A DNA stretch of 64,000 bases from Ypsolopha sequella (GCA_934047225.1 OW203993.1:24752069-24816068), one strand, 5' to 3'. Counted from the stretch's first letter, positions 1 through 12,284 are shown. The notes: a model not told the origin generated them from the letters alone. Numbers and translations are program-made.

Positions 1-414
1 TGCAGCCGGTCACCGGTCACAAAACCTTCTTATTTTGCTGGGTTATTTGCCTAAGGGGATAAAACCCAAAAATTTATCTAAATTTGAAGAAATTTCAATT
101 CAGCAACCCTTATTAGCTTTAAATTTCCAGACTTGATTGTAAGTATAAGTTATAATGTTTGATATAAACTATATTACAAAAGAAGGCGTGAAAACAGACG
201 AATGATTTTTATTTTTAGGAAACCAGAAAAGAGCAGAGTTAACGATTTAAATAATATTGAATTAACTTATTATTATTTAACCGTGTACTACAGACCGCTC
301 TCGCAACGACACTAAAAGCAAAGGCATACCTTAGTACCCTTAACTCTAGAATTATAAGTATCTGTACTTATACTGGGAGATTTAGTTTTGTTGCATTTCA
401 ACAATGATAAATTG
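1..414. other. AT-rich DNA, no feature recognised
   Basis: No open frame with recognisable protein similarity, RNA gene or repeat match within the window was seen in this stretch. Confidence 0.5.
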
Positions 415-629
415 TAAATATTATTTAGAGTGCATTACAAACTAGAAAATATCAATCAGAAACAAATCCAAAGACAAGAATTTGAAAAAATTCCCCGGGC
501 TAGGGCTTGTCTTGATAACAAGAGGTTGCAGGTTCGAATCCTGGCCCGAGGAATTTTTTCAAATTCTTGTCTTTGGATTTGTTTCTGGTTGATATTTTCT
601 AGTTTGTAATGCACTCTAAATAATATTTA
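415..629. mobile_element. Foldback element with tRNA-like loop
   Basis: Arms 415-500 and 544-629 are reverse complements over 86 bp with only two mismatches seen. The 43-bp loop contains GGTTCGAATCC, a Pol III B-box-like sequence, followed by the CTGGCCCGAG end of a tRNA-like fold. A related element at 47727..47907 carries both an A-box-like and a B-box-like sequence and similar outer arms. The pair looks like a tRNA-derived repeat that became, or was captured by, a foldback structure. Confidence 0.75.
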
Positions 630-728
630 GAGTATTCATAGCGATGGATTTTGCAAAATAAATATAATGATAAATTGATTTATTTGTATATATGAATATT
701 TATTTTGTTAAGAAACCAGATAACAAAC

Positions 729-994
729 TACAAGGTGACTTTTTGATCATCGTCCAAATTCATACTGGAGGCTTGATAAGTGATCAGTATCTTGGATCAG
801 TAACAATTTTTGTGAAATTCGTATAATGAAATTTCGGCTTCCCATATAAATTCAGTTCCAGTCCCGAGTGAATCACTATGGGGAGTAGAAATTTCATTTA
901 ACAAATTTCACCAAAATTGTTATTGATGCATGATACTGATCACTTACCAAGCCACCAGTATGAATTTGGACGAAGACCAAAAAGTCACCTTGTA
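729..994. mobile_element. MITE, TACAAGGTGACTTTTT family, copy 1
   Basis: Starts TACAAGGTGACTTTTTGATC and ends with the reverse complement of the same terminus (AAAGTCACCTTGTA). The whole element is an imperfect palindrome of 266 bp with a short GATTCACT-containing centre. Two same-length copies lie at 15049..15314 and 36350..36615. It has no coding capacity. A TA target duplication is likely, since TA begins and ends the element. Confidence 0.85.
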
Positions 995-1846
995 TAATAA
1001 AACGTTTATTCGGAAACGAAAACGTATTATGACTTAAATATAGAAAAGCAATATTACCTTATTGATTAAAATGTAGGATAAATAGATTGCGGAGTTTTAC
1101 TAAAACCATCTTGGTACTCGTTTCCATTGACTTTCATAGAAACTCAAGATGCCATCTAACACCATCTACATCGTGAGACAGACGTAGATGTTGTCTGTGC
1201 GCCCGGTTTATTTGACACTAAGGAAGTACAGTCTCGAACTGAATTGTCTAATGATGTTAATCTTCCAGTTGCGTCTATTCTTAGACCGTTTAGTACAATA
1301 CTCTCAGAATAGACGAACTAGCTCTCAACGCTCTTGGTTAAAGGAAAACCGTTTGGCAATTCAGAAACATGTAGAGATCAGCTAAAACTATGAAAAAACT
1401 GAAGCAAAACCCTGAATCAGAAAAAAGTCTGGTTAAAAAAACTATTTAGTGATCATGTTACCAAAAAATGTCCAGATAAAAAGATGAATTACACATTATT
1501 TTTATATAAACCCAAAAACTACCATACAAATGAGAGCACATAACTTTACTCATAAATAGGGCACAGCACAAAAGGCCAGACGTTTAGATATAAACAGTCT
1601 TGTTTTATTGACTGCTTTTAACATAAATTCTACGTAAAATACTTTGACCCTTATTCTGTTGTAATAAAAGCGAAACATGTGGTTGCTACCGGGAAGAGTA
1701 AAACTGTACCAATCGATGTGTTCTAGTTCGTTTGTTTATTGTTCTGTTTTAGTCTTCATAGAATATCGGTAAAAGGGTTGTAATTGAATATAATTAAAGA
1801 TGAACAAAATCTTTGATAGATCGACGAATGATTTATGTAGGTATTT
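995..1846 (+). other. Unassigned DNA with possible decayed coding piece
   Basis: Around 1185-1308 the plus strand has an open frame reading ...APGLFDTKEVQSRTELSN... that ends at a TAG. It has the composition of coding sequence but matches no family I recognise. It may be a retroelement fragment. The rest shows nothing. Confidence 0.25.
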
Positions 1847-2156
1847 CGAAGATTTCAAAAGTAAACATAAGCCCTTACCGTATTATGACAGCACCAAAAT
1901 GTTTCCACCTTTAAATGGGTGACGCTCACACGTTTGGAATCAGTGCACATCTGAACACAGTGATAGTTGGACGCCTTAAATGCACTTAAAGTTAATTATT
2001 TTAACAACTTTAGTAGTCTGATCAGTTTGCTGACCGTAGGTAGACAGATCGCGCACTCATAAGTGTGCGCGCGTCGGCATTATGTTAACGCACACATTCA
2101 AAAACGATGCATTAGATTTTAGGTGCCAGGACTCATCTAAACTTTTGAGATCTTTG
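1847..2156. repeat. Dispersed repeat A, copy 1
   Basis: About 310 bp nearly identical to 57772..58075, in the same orientation. It shares CAGCACCAAAATG, GGGTGACGCTCACACG and GTGTGCGCGCGTCGG blocks. No terminal inverted repeats or coding frame are obvious, so the class is unknown. Confidence 0.8.
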
Positions 2157-2358
2157 AGGTATTTCGATTTTTTTCACAACTGTTACTTTAGCAAAAAGAA
2201 TCTCAGTCTTAAAATTTTTGTTGTTTAAGAAAATGTAAAATCAAACAAATTAAAAATAGATGCAGCGAAAACAAAGCATTTCCCATTATTTCACAACTTA
2301 AAGCAAAAAGGGTTACTCTCATCGTCAAGCACAAAGAGAGTACATCAAAGGGCGCGAG

Positions 2359-2388
2359 TATAAATCAGCTGCGCGGGCGCAGACGTCA
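2359..2388 (+). promoter_or_regulatory. Possible TATA promoter
   Basis: TATAAA at 2359-2364 lies 29 bp upstream of a TCAC initiator-like site at 2386-2389, in a locally CpG-rich stretch (2350-2480) within AT-rich DNA. No downstream coding exon was recognised on the plus strand, so this is only a compositional candidate. Confidence 0.2.
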
Positions 2389-2410
2389 CGCTACTTGTCA
2401 GACTGTTTAA

Positions 2411-3977
2411 TATGGCGCCACCGTGCTCGGGACACCATGCGGTAGGGTGCAAAGTAGGAGCTAGAGCGGGAGGAAAGATAATATAATATGACTTGATAGA
2501 TACAGTGAAATTGGAAATTTTTACTAGAGATCAAAATTGAGATATGACCCTTTCAGTGTTGGCAATGTATATTTTTGTGCCCCCATACGTGTCTAAGCCC
2601 AACCCAGAGTCAATATTTTTGTTATTCTATAAAAAGGATAATTTTACCGTGGCATAGATCACCTTCTAAGTATCTATTATGAATTTGACCGTAACAATAT
2701 CACCTTATATGTACATATAGATATACCTTTAAATTAGAAAAAGGTAAAAAAAAAAGGATAGTACAAGTGATTTTCTGTTCATTATGTATTACAAGTTCCA
2801 CCAAGTGCCAACAATCAACAGTATAAACATTCTGATTACATACGAATAAATATATTTAGAAAATATGTATGTTTTTTATACTTAATAAATAATTTGAGTT
2901 CAGTTTATGGTTAGGGTTTCCAGTGCTCACTTTAATAAATTGAATACAAACAAGATAACAGACATGAGCTGTTAACTCTACGTATATATCAGAAATTGAA
3001 GACACTAATAACTTTAAGAAAGTTACCTTGCAGAACGTAGCTGATGATAAATCTACTAGGAAGATTAAAGTTGAAAGAATCTTGAGGTTTACATAAAACT
3101 AAAACTTAATTGAAAAATCTTCAGATTATAAGTGTTTTAAAAAGCTCCGCTTATCGCCACATCTCACAACTTGCACCAAAACTTTCATGAAGTCAATGAT
3201 TCGAATAAAACAAGAATATTGGTAGAGCTTATTTAAATTAACCGTGACCAATGGGGTAGATGGATGGATGAAGCAGCCCACTGATGCCACCAGATTGATC
3301 ATTTTCATCAGGCTTTATAAAGTAACGCCCTCGGCTAATAAGTTATTAATTCATCATCATAATCATCATCACATTGCGAAAAACTGCATTGCTTAGAAGC
3401 ATCGAAACTTTAAATAATTAAAATTGCAGATGATCCTTTTGGATGATTCCCAATAAGGTTTCCAGAATTCATGACCATAATATTTGCGGAAAGGAAGGAA
3501 AAGACTCATTATTCTCTAAAACCCCTGAAAATAATTTTCGTGAAGGTTTGACGTTGGGATCGAACAATTGTCGGTGAAAAATGGCTCTACAAGTTTTGTA
3601 AATACTCAGAATTAATTTATCTTTGTCTATTTATTTACACCAGTAGGTATCAAACTGGAGTCGCAAACCTCGGGTTGTAGATTGAGAAAATTTCAGAAAC
3701 ACCAGTTTACGGTAACATATCCCAGGACAATGTCAAGCAGTTCTCGTATTTCCCAATTTCCGATACCTCACACAAAGACCCAGTGCCCCACATTTGATCT
3801 TCGGAAACCATGTGAAGCATCCATAAAGTAAATATTTTTAGTTTGCCCTACACTCAGGAAGGCGCATGTGGCGCAACGACATGTAATTAGATTTCTGTTT
3901 GTTTGTACACTGATGAAACAGAAAGTCGAGCAGTTCATAAAATATAAATGAGGCGAGAAAAGGGCTAATCTTTATCA
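2411..3977. other. AT-rich DNA, no feature recognised
   Basis: Only short chance frames occur. A small CATCAT-type low-complexity run is at 3351-3374. Confidence 0.45.
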
Positions 3978-4688
3978 GAAACCGGCCAAGTGCGTGTCGG
4001 GCCACGCGCAGTGTAGAGTTCCGTAGTTGCCCTGCACAATATGCGGACTTCTTCTCCAAGTACATTTTACAAGTTTGTCAACTAATACAGATCGCGCCAA
4101 ACTTCTAGTACGCTCGGAATTTGCTCTTCCCAAGAACGGCCCATACATTTTGTTCCTGCTGATGCGAATCGCCCCGTGTTTAGAGGGGACTAAAAGTTTA
4201 GCGCGATCTGTACTCGTTAACTAGTAAAGCCTACTTAGCTGTGATAGTTCTCCTTTTAATTTTGTTATGTATACTACTGCCCTGATTTTTTTCACGTCTC
4301 CAAATACAATCGTTTCGCTGGCAGGGGGGGGACACTTGACTTAACAAAAATGAGCCCTTTTAAGCTTAATATTTCGCAAACGGAACCCTGGATCGAAAAA
4401 TGGTCTTCTTACACCCCCAAAATTTTTAAATTACCTATCCAACGACACCCCACACTAGGGGATAGACGATAAAAAAAATCATCCCCACTTTACGTGTAGG
4501 GGTTACAAAATTTTACTGTACCACTTTATCGGCGAGATAAATATGTATACCCATGCCAAATTACAGCTTAGTAATTTACTAATAGTACTAATAGTCTCTA
4601 AGCTAAGCCACGGACAGACAGACAGACAGACTTACGGACATGGCGAAACTATAAGGATTCCTTGTTGTTGACTACGGAACCCTAAAAA
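3978..4688. repeat. Dispersed element with GTTCCGTAG ends
   Basis: Begins near GCCAAGTGCGTGTCGG with AGTTCCGTAGT shortly inside. It ends ACTACGGAACCCTAAAA, the inverted form. A GACA microsatellite (4612-4631) precedes the right end. From memory, this terminus style is very common in lepidopteran genomes. The two 65-75 aa frames inside are chance frames. Element class is not assigned. Confidence 0.6.
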
Positions 4689-4889
4689 CAAAATACCTAT
4701 CACTCATCGTCACGAAATCTCCAGAACTTTAGAACGTACACAGAACTGTAGTTTTTTTTTATTGAAATTGGTCTTCCGCTTGGCCTCAACCGCGCCTGAT
4801 GTTAAGCGTCAATGGGACCTAGGATTAAGGATGCGTTAACCCAAAAGGTACCTAATTACTCTTCTTTTAAAGAACTCTGGGTTATAACT

Positions 4890-6310
4890 ATCCGGGAATA
4901 CGACGCTGGCAGCTAGCAGGGAGTTCTACATCGCAGCTGTGCGGATGATGAACGAAGATTTGAAACGTTGCGTTCGAATGCTGACAATATTTGGCTGCGC
5001 GTCGAAGACCCCGGTGGTAAGAAGGGTATGGGGGAATTAGGTCGTGTTATCCCTGTGTACACTCTCCAAAATATAGCCTTTAAAAACCGAGAGGCAAGTA
5101 ATAAGTTCGAGGCTTTGGTATTCAGTACCCATAACCAATTCATCGCTAACGAATCTTATTGTGCGGCGCTCAATCGAATCTAAGGCAGCTAGCTGATACT
5201 TGGCAGGGCCATTCTAAAGATGGCTGCAGTACTTATTGCAAGACCGAACTTGAGCTTTGTGCAAAGACAAAAGTTTCCCGGGTGCGAAGTACTTACCAAG
5301 TTTTTAGCAGCGGTTTTTGTCATTGATCCGATTGAACTCCTGAATTTAAGGTTGGAGGACAAGTCCACACCTAACAGCTCTAGATGGTCTGTGGTCGGTA
5401 CAGTTATATCCTGGAAAGTCGGAGTCAAGGTGAAAGGCGTCCGTTTGGAGCCAAATAGACACACTCTTGCTTTGATAGCATTCAAATTTACCAAGTTGGC
5501 ATAGCCTCGGTCGATTACTGCCCCAAGGATTATATCAATTTGCTCTACCATGGTCTTTTGTTTGAACAGATTCTGTTCACGTTAGCCTGTGCATTAGACT
5601 AATATCTCTCCGTAACAGTGCTTTCATCTGCATAACCGAATATATTCGATTACAGTACACCATTCATGTGCAGCAAAAAGAGAGTGTGGAGAGAACTGAC
5701 CCCTGAGAAACTCCGTCAATGACCACTCGTGTTGATATTTCATTCAGAAAGTCAGTAATCCAAACGCACAGGCCAACAGGAATCCCTCACGAAGGAAGCT
5801 TGCTTAGTAGACTAGCATACCAGATCCTGCCAAAAGCCATCGAAATTTCAAGAGACACGGCAAGAGCTTCACCGTGATTCCCTGGTAAAAAGGTCTCCAC
5901 TGGCGAAAGCTATGCTGGCGGTCACTGAGGAGATCGTTACCCTTCAAGGTATGATAAGAGGCGGCGACACGTTCCATAACTTTGCAGAATATGGAAGTGA
6001 TGGCAATTGGTCTGTAGTTGGCAGAGTCGAAGCGGCTGCCCTTTTTGGGCTTGCCCGTTAAAAGAGGCAGGTGGTACAGGCAAGATGTGCTAGAAAAGGA
6101 GACAACCAAGGTGTAACGTTCTTTAGAACTATGGATGGTATACCATTGGGGCCACTGACCAGTGCTCTTAGTAGTTACCTCTTTTTGGTGAATGTTGATC
6201 TGCGACATGGTGGAGTCACAACGAGGTATTGTAGGTGGATTTGTAGCACCGGTATTTAAACGCAAATTACTCGAAATTAGAGAGGCGAACAAGTTAACCT
6301 TCTCTATCAC
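4890..6310 (-). pseudogene. Decayed non-LTR retrotransposon reverse transcriptase
   Basis: Read on the minus strand in several frames. 5804-6310 has KKGSRFDSANYRPIAITSIF, the NYRPI block of non-LTR reverse transcriptases, then LLSDRQHSFRQ. 5560-5740 has VVIDGVSQGSVLSP and a GYADESTV segment, the position of the catalytic YADD box, here YADE. 5189-5551 has the downstream region with LLGVDLSSNLKF, and 5140-5200 gives YQLAALDSIERRTIR, typical of the C-terminus in Jockey/CR1-like elements. At least three frame breaks and the YADE change mean no active enzyme. The 5' part with endonuclease is absent. Confidence 0.85.
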
Positions 6311-7957
6311 TATTCTCTATTCGGTAAGTAAGTTCATTAATACGATGTAGGCACCCGGCACAGAAATAATTTTTTACTCTTACAGCGCGACCGGAATCAT
6401 TGGCAAAAGGATTGTATATAATAATTAATAAGGCAGTCAAGGAAAATCGAGCCCTCGTATTTTGTTAAAAAAGAAACACCTGGATCTAATGTGAATTCTA
6501 GAGCAAAAATTTTTACAAGAAATTTTAGAATCGGTAAGAATGACTTTAGTCATTTTAGATATATATTTACTAGATATATCAGCTACAATTTACAAATACT
6601 TACAACGACCTGAACAAAATATTATGAATGAATACCTCTGGTCTGATTCTTTTAACTGGGCTTTTGATGCTAACGATTCATATGTACATAAAGGAACGGA
6701 AGCTTAAGTGGCATTAGCCATTGATAGCATAATGTTTTGAGACCATAAGAAGATAGATAGAAGAACCAGGTCAAGATATGGCATTCACTCACATTGGTTC
6801 TAAACTAATGGATGTAAGTACAAGATTCAAATTCAATATGAAAATATGCCCAAATACTAAACCGAAATTAAAAATAGAGTAATGTCATCAAATTAATTTC
6901 ATATTTTTATGTTTAGAGTCCATTGTGTAACAATGTACAGTTAATACTTTATATTCTCTGGTACAGTCGACAAGATTCCCGCCTATCCAGTGTCAAAACG
7001 TTGTTGCTTGCATGTGACGATCTTTTGTTGACTAATGAAAATTTATCAGAGACACTTTTTATGGCGTTTTCAGGTCCATCAGACTTCATGAGTCACTTGT
7101 TGGTTATTGCGTAAATGACTATTGGCAGACAAAAACAGGCAAGGCAGGAAGATGCCGCGAACCACTGCACACAAAACTAGCTCTTAAGGGTCGGTATAAT
7201 GTCAGATGCACAATTTCAAATGAGCATAAAACATTGTGTAACTTGGTCAATCGGTTTAATAAAAATAATATAGATAAAAGACTATAGGGCTGATATTCGT
7301 GCAGAAGCAAAAACGCAAAAGCTTTAAGTTCGCTCGATGGAAAAAAATTACGAAGTTACCTCTATATTTCATGTTTTTCGAGTGTTAAAGGACCTTTCTT
7401 AAAACAGTTTGCCTTGAAATTTGTATTAAAAATAAGAAAACAAATGACCCCGTATAATTGCACGGGGATTTTGAATAATTCTGTTTCGTTTTCATTTAAT
7501 TTAACATCTAAGAATTGGCGCTTACGTCGATTTATTCTGAGACAAGGCGGCGACAAGATATCTCGGTCGCACGCGCTTTTTGTTCCATGCTTTGTTTCGT
7601 CACTCACCCGTCGGTCAGTTGTGATCGCTCCGTTGAGACGGGAGGGCTACGTTTTTGCGCTCTCGACGTCCCGGTTTCGTAATTTAAATAAATCTCGTAA
7701 TTTGAAACATGGGAAATAAATGCAACCAATGTAAAAAATGGAATAAAAATGTTTTACGAGTGAAAATAAAGCAGTGGATGAAAGTAATGCAAAGGTACGC
7801 CATTACTTAACAAAATAAGTAGATAGGTCATGTTTTATTAAAGATGTTGAACTAAAGGTTGTCTCAATGGACTAATAATAATGAATATCGCTATGTTTTT
7901 CGTCTGAGGTATTTTTTTTAGCTTACAATTTAGTATCACAATAAATATGGTTGATGG
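6311..7957. other. Unassigned DNA
   Basis: No protein family recognised. 7500-7700 is less AT-rich on the plus strand with several CpGs and a TCAGTTG initiator-like site near 7615. This is not enough to call a promoter or exon. Confidence 0.4.
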
Positions 7958-8044
7958 ATGTGGAAGAGGCGAAAGAGTTGTGTCTGGATCGTAGCAGATG
8001 GAAATCTGTAGTCTCTGCCTAGCTGCCTACCCCTCTGGGAGACT
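7958..8044 (+). mobile_element. RTE-type LINE 3' tail, copy 1
   Basis: Contains the end of the reading frame seen in full at 45451 (VEEAKEVCQDRSRWKS...), with a small internal duplication around TGCCTAGCTGCC. Its 3' edge is directly followed, after about 26 bp, by the 8-bp array at 8070. Confidence 0.75.
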
Positions 8045-8069
8045 AACAAAACCTTATCTCACCATCACC

Positions 8070-9745
8070 ATCGGCGTATCGACGTATTCTCGTATCGACG
8101 TATCCCCGTATCGACATATCGACGTATCGACGTATCGTCGTATCGACGTATCGACGTATCGGCGTATCGACGTATCGTTGTATCGTCGTATCGACGTATC
8201 GGCGTATCGACGTATCGGCGTATCGACGTATCGGCGTATCGACGTATCGTTGTATCGACGTATCCCCGTATCGATGTATCGTCGTATCGACGTATCATTG
8301 TATCGACGTATCCCCGTATCGACATATCGACGTATCGACGTATCGACGTATCCCCGTATCGACGTATCGGCGTATTGACGTATCGTTGTATCGACGTATC
8401 GGCGTATTGACGTATCGTTGTATCGACGTATCGTTGTATCGTCGTATCGACGTATCGGCGTATCGACGTATCGGCGTATCGACGTATCGTTGTATCGACC
8501 TATCCCCGTATCGACGTATCGTCGTATCGACGTATCGTTGTATCGACGTATCCCCGTATCGACATATCGACGTATCGGCGTATCGGCGTATCGACGTATC
8601 CCCGTATCGACGTATCGACGTATCGTTGTATCGACGTATCCCCGTATCGACGTATCTTCGTATCGACGTATCGTTGTATCGACGTATCCCCGTATTGACA
8701 TATCGACGTATCGACGTATCGACGTATCGGCGTATCGACGTATCCCCGTATCGACGTATCGGCGTATTGACGTATCGCTGTATCGACGTATCGTCGTATC
8801 GACGTATCGACGTATCAGCGTATTGACGTATCGTTGTATCGACGTATCGTTGTATCGTCGTATCGTTGTATCGTCGTATCGACGTATCGGCGTATCGACG
8901 TATTAGCGTATCGACGTATCGGCGTATCGACGTATCGTTGTATCGACGTATCCCCGTATCGACGTATCGACGTATCGTTGTATCGACGTATCCCCGTATC
9001 GACATATCGACGTATCGGCGTATCGGCGTATCGACGTATCCCCGTATCGACGTATCGACGTATCGGCGTATTGACGTATCGTTGTATCGACGTATCCCCG
9101 TATCGACGTATCGTCGTATCGACGTATCGACGTATCGTTGTATCGACGTATCGTTGTATCGACGTATCGTCGTATCCTCGTATCCCCGTATCGACGTATC
9201 GGCGTATCGACGTATCGTTGTATCGACGTATCGTTGTATCGACGTATCGTTGTATCGTCGTATCCTCGTATCGTCGTATCCTCGTATCGACGTATCGTCG
9301 TATCGACGTATCGTCGTATCGACGTATCGGCGTATCGACGTATCCTCGTATCGACGTATCGTCGTATCGACGTATTGCCGTATCGTCGTATCCCCGTATC
9401 GACGTATCGTCGTATCGACGTATCGGCGTATCGACGTATCGGCGTATCGACGTATCGTTGTATCGACGTATCGTCGTATCGACGTATCGGCGTATCGACG
9501 TATCGTTGTATCGACGTATCGTTGTATCGACGTATCGTTGTATCGACGTATCGGCGTATCGACGTATCGGCGTATCGACGTATCGTTGTATCGACGTATC
9601 CCCGTATCGACGTATCGTCGTGTCGACGTATCGTTGTATCGACGTATCCCCGTATCGACGTATCGACGTATCGTTGTATCGACGTATCCCCGTATCGACG
9701 TATCGTTGCATCGACGTATCCTCGTATCGACATATCGTTGTATCA
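8070..9745. repeat. Minisatellite of 8-bp units (TATCGACG)
   Basis: About 1.68 kb, roughly 209 tandem 8-bp units with consensus TATCGACG. Variants are TATCGGCG, TATCGTCG, TATCGTTG, TATCCCCG and TATCCTCG. Often every second unit is the unchanged TATCGACG while the alternate unit varies, giving a 16-bp higher-order period. Three units make 24 bp, or 8 codons, so all three frames of a strand give the same cyclic peptide (IRRYVDTS on minus, YRRIDVSx on plus). Stops are almost absent because no variant except TATTGACG contains one. The long frames on both strands (up to 518 codons on minus) are therefore a product of the repeat and not evidence of a gene. Confidence 0.97.
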
Positions 9746-10064
9746 TCATCGTTATCATTATCTTTGCAAGTATGACTTTCGAAAAATAAAATTTTGAAAT
9801 ATAAAAATTTGATGCAAACACAATTACGCAAAAAAATGCCATTGCGAACAAACCGTTTTGTCAACTGGGTTGAATTTTATACATCGTAGATGCATTATAC
9901 TTATTATTGAAAACTAGCACGTGCACGGGTTAATGACCGCGGATCCACACCGCTCGTGGAAGCTAAGAAATAGCGCTCGCGGCCGGTGACGGCCGGTCGC
10001 GCAAACAGTTGAGGTGCGGGGATGCGGGGCAAAATCACTAATTTGTCCAGGTTTATACGCAGCC
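9746..10064. other. Spacer, locally GC-rich
   Basis: 9935-10025 is GC-rich with GGCCGG repeats, otherwise unassigned. Confidence 0.4.
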
Positions 10065-10482
10065 TTAAGGCGCTACGGAAAAATATCGACACTTTAAGAA
10101 CTTGCATATCTACTTCGGTAAATAATACATTATTTTGATAAAATTATGTATTATTTTTGGGATCTTTTTCTAGGGATCTGTTAAAACAGAAACGCAATTG
10201 GAGAAATTCGGCTCGATAGAAATATTTATTGAAATTAGGTCTTTTTCGACACCAATTCTCCTGGTTTGTCAATTTCGAGTGACATATGGACTGCAATTAT
10301 GTTTTATTAGATGGGTTTTAATGGTATCTAGGACCTGGTTAAACGAAATTTTTATAGCAACTTTAGTACATTTTATATTAATAAAAAACCGACTTTTTAC
10401 TACTTTTCCACGAATCCTCGCACTGAGGGTTTTTTCGCATATGGAGTAACAGGGACAGTAAAACTTATACGTATCGCCTGGA
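10065..10482 (+). mobile_element. TTAA element family 1, copy a
   Basis: Starts TTAAGGCGCTACG and ends near GTATCGCC. Internal landmarks shared by the family are CTCGATAGAAATA, TTTTATTAGATGGGTTTTA, AAAACCGACTTTTT, CACTGAGGGTTTTTTCGCAT and GGAGTAACAGGGAC. Nine copies are in the window. There is no coding capacity; the TTAA target suggests a piggyBac-like mobiliser. Confidence 0.8.
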
Positions 10483-10699
10483 CAGGCGGGAATCTTGTCG
10501 ACTATACCTAAATATTGCTCACCCGTCGAGCCGTTTTTGAGCAATACTGTGGAAAGACAGATGCCATGACTACAGTTCACTGTTTTTTGACAAAAACAGA
10601 AAATTTATTACTAAGACCATTTTAATATGATCTATCTAGGTTATTTCTTTATTTTTTAACTTCTTTACATTGTGATAATAAATATTTTTACTTAATAAA

Positions 10700-11192
10700 A
10701 GCTTTTTTTACTGTTTTATTATATATATAAACGGATTTTTATGAATATTATATTATAAATTAAATAAAAAAGAAAACTTTCGATTAATATTCTCATTCTC
10801 ATTCATTTAACACCTGCTTCACTGTTCGTATAATTAAAGCATTTCACCCCCCTTTGACTGACATTGAACTGAGAACTTGAGAATCGTCCTACATTTAGTC
10901 ACTTGGTGCCCACTACGGAGCCGGACTAAACAGAAAACACTGACCGACAGACACACCCTTCTCTACCTTCACCAGATGAGAGCAAAAAGGTAAATGAAAT
11001 AGGTTAAGAAAATAGGTTAAATTTTTAATTTTATTGTTAACTCTATTTTATTTATGATAATATTCCATTTTCGACTGACGACGGCCCCAAGTGGGTCGAA
11101 ATATATATCGAAAGTTTTCTTTTTTTATTTAATTTCTAATATAATATTCATAACAATCCGTTTATATATATAATAAACAGTAAAAAAAGCTT
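10700..11192. mobile_element. Foldback element with about 86-bp arms
   Basis: Left arm 10700-10785 (AAGCTTTTTTTACTGTTTTA onward to GAAAACTTTCGAT) is repeated inverted at 11106-11192. The word CTTCTTTACATTG occurs just outside both ends (10660 and 11189). The core contains GCCCACTACGGAGCC and GACGACGGCCCCAAG. Non-coding. Confidence 0.75.
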
Positions 11193-11272
11193 CTTTACAT
11201 TGCATATTAGACCAATTCTTTACGTTATTAAAATCATCAGCCATTAAGGCAGCAGATAATTATTAAACGTAC

Positions 11273-11685
11273 GTAGGGCTGCCATCCGTCCGGGTTTCCC
11301 CGGATTTGTCCTAGTTTGGAGGGCGTCCGGGGGCCGTCCGGGGAGGATTTGGAAAAAGATCCGGGTAAAACCCGGACACTATATGTGTCAGGCGTAAGCA
11401 CAATTAATTGAAGGATAATCAATAAATAAAACCAAATCTAAGCAAATAATTCATTCGTTCGTAAACCGCATCGAAGCCAACTCCAGCGCGGCAATATAAC
11501 ATATTTATTGTATAATGACTAATTATGAATGAAAAATATTTGATGAATAAAATGTTAAATAAAAACTTCTTTTTTTTAAGAATATTTGTTTTAGGCGTGT
11601 CCGGGGAAAAACCGCAATTTTACCTAAATGTCCGGGGTTTTTGAAATTTTTGTCCTCTGTCGGCAATTTAGATGATGGCAGCCCT
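11273..11685. mobile_element. hAT-like non-autonomous element
   Basis: Termini GTAGGGCTGCCATCC and GATGATGGCAGCCCT are inverted. AAACGTAC occurs directly on both sides (11265-11272 and 11686-11693), an 8-bp target duplication as in hAT elements. The interior has repeated TCCGGG/CCCGGA words near both ends. Confidence 0.75.
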
Positions 11686-11693
11686 AAACGTAC

Positions 11694-12284
11694 ATAATAA
11701 CTCAAAACTTCATGATTGGACGGATGCCAAATGTCGATTCGTCAGGTGCTATTTCCGTAGATTCGGCACATTCTGGTTAAATTGTCATAGAATAATTAGC
11801 GCTGTCGATAATAAAATAAAATAAATAAAATAAAAATAAAAAGACATTTATTTAACACACCATTATGGACAAAGTAGTGCAATGTTCTTAAACGTAAAGT
11901 TGTATGGCACTGTTAAAAAGGACGGTGACTCAACATATGTTCCTAAACCAAAGGCATTAGGAACGCTGTTATTCTGCCACCACCATTAAAAGAAAAAAGA
12001 AAACATACTTAATTAACTTACTATTTACTTTAACCTAAACATATTCAATAAAATCAGCGTATAGTTAAAATATTAAAACAGAAAAATAATAAAACATTAT
12101 TGTAATAGAATAAAATATTAATCTTGGATCTTAATAGGGGCTAATGATTTATTTTTTATTTTTTAATAAGTAGCACGTCATGTAAACATGACAGGGGTGT
12201 TTAGGAGGTTGTCTTAAATAATAATAATAATAAATTAAATAAGATCTTGGTCTTAATCTGGACCTTGTTTTGATATATACTTGG
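11694..12284. other. AT-rich spacer
   Basis: AAATAAAATAAA-type low-complexity runs near 11810-11850 and 12220-12240. No other feature seen. Confidence 0.4.

Noticed and set aside
1188..1385. 65-codon plus frame
   Set aside because: A neighbouring frame looks more coding-like, and neither has known similarity or signals.
5220..5504. 94-codon plus frame
   Set aside because: Shadow of the minus-strand reverse transcriptase relic.
8070..9745. CRISPR-like array
   Set aside because: Units are only 8 bp with no unique spacers; this is a eukaryotic minisatellite.
8295..9851. 518-codon minus-strand frame and other 200-350 codon frames over the minisatellite
   Set aside because: They are produced by the stop-poor 8-bp repeat in every frame on both strands and contain no other domain.
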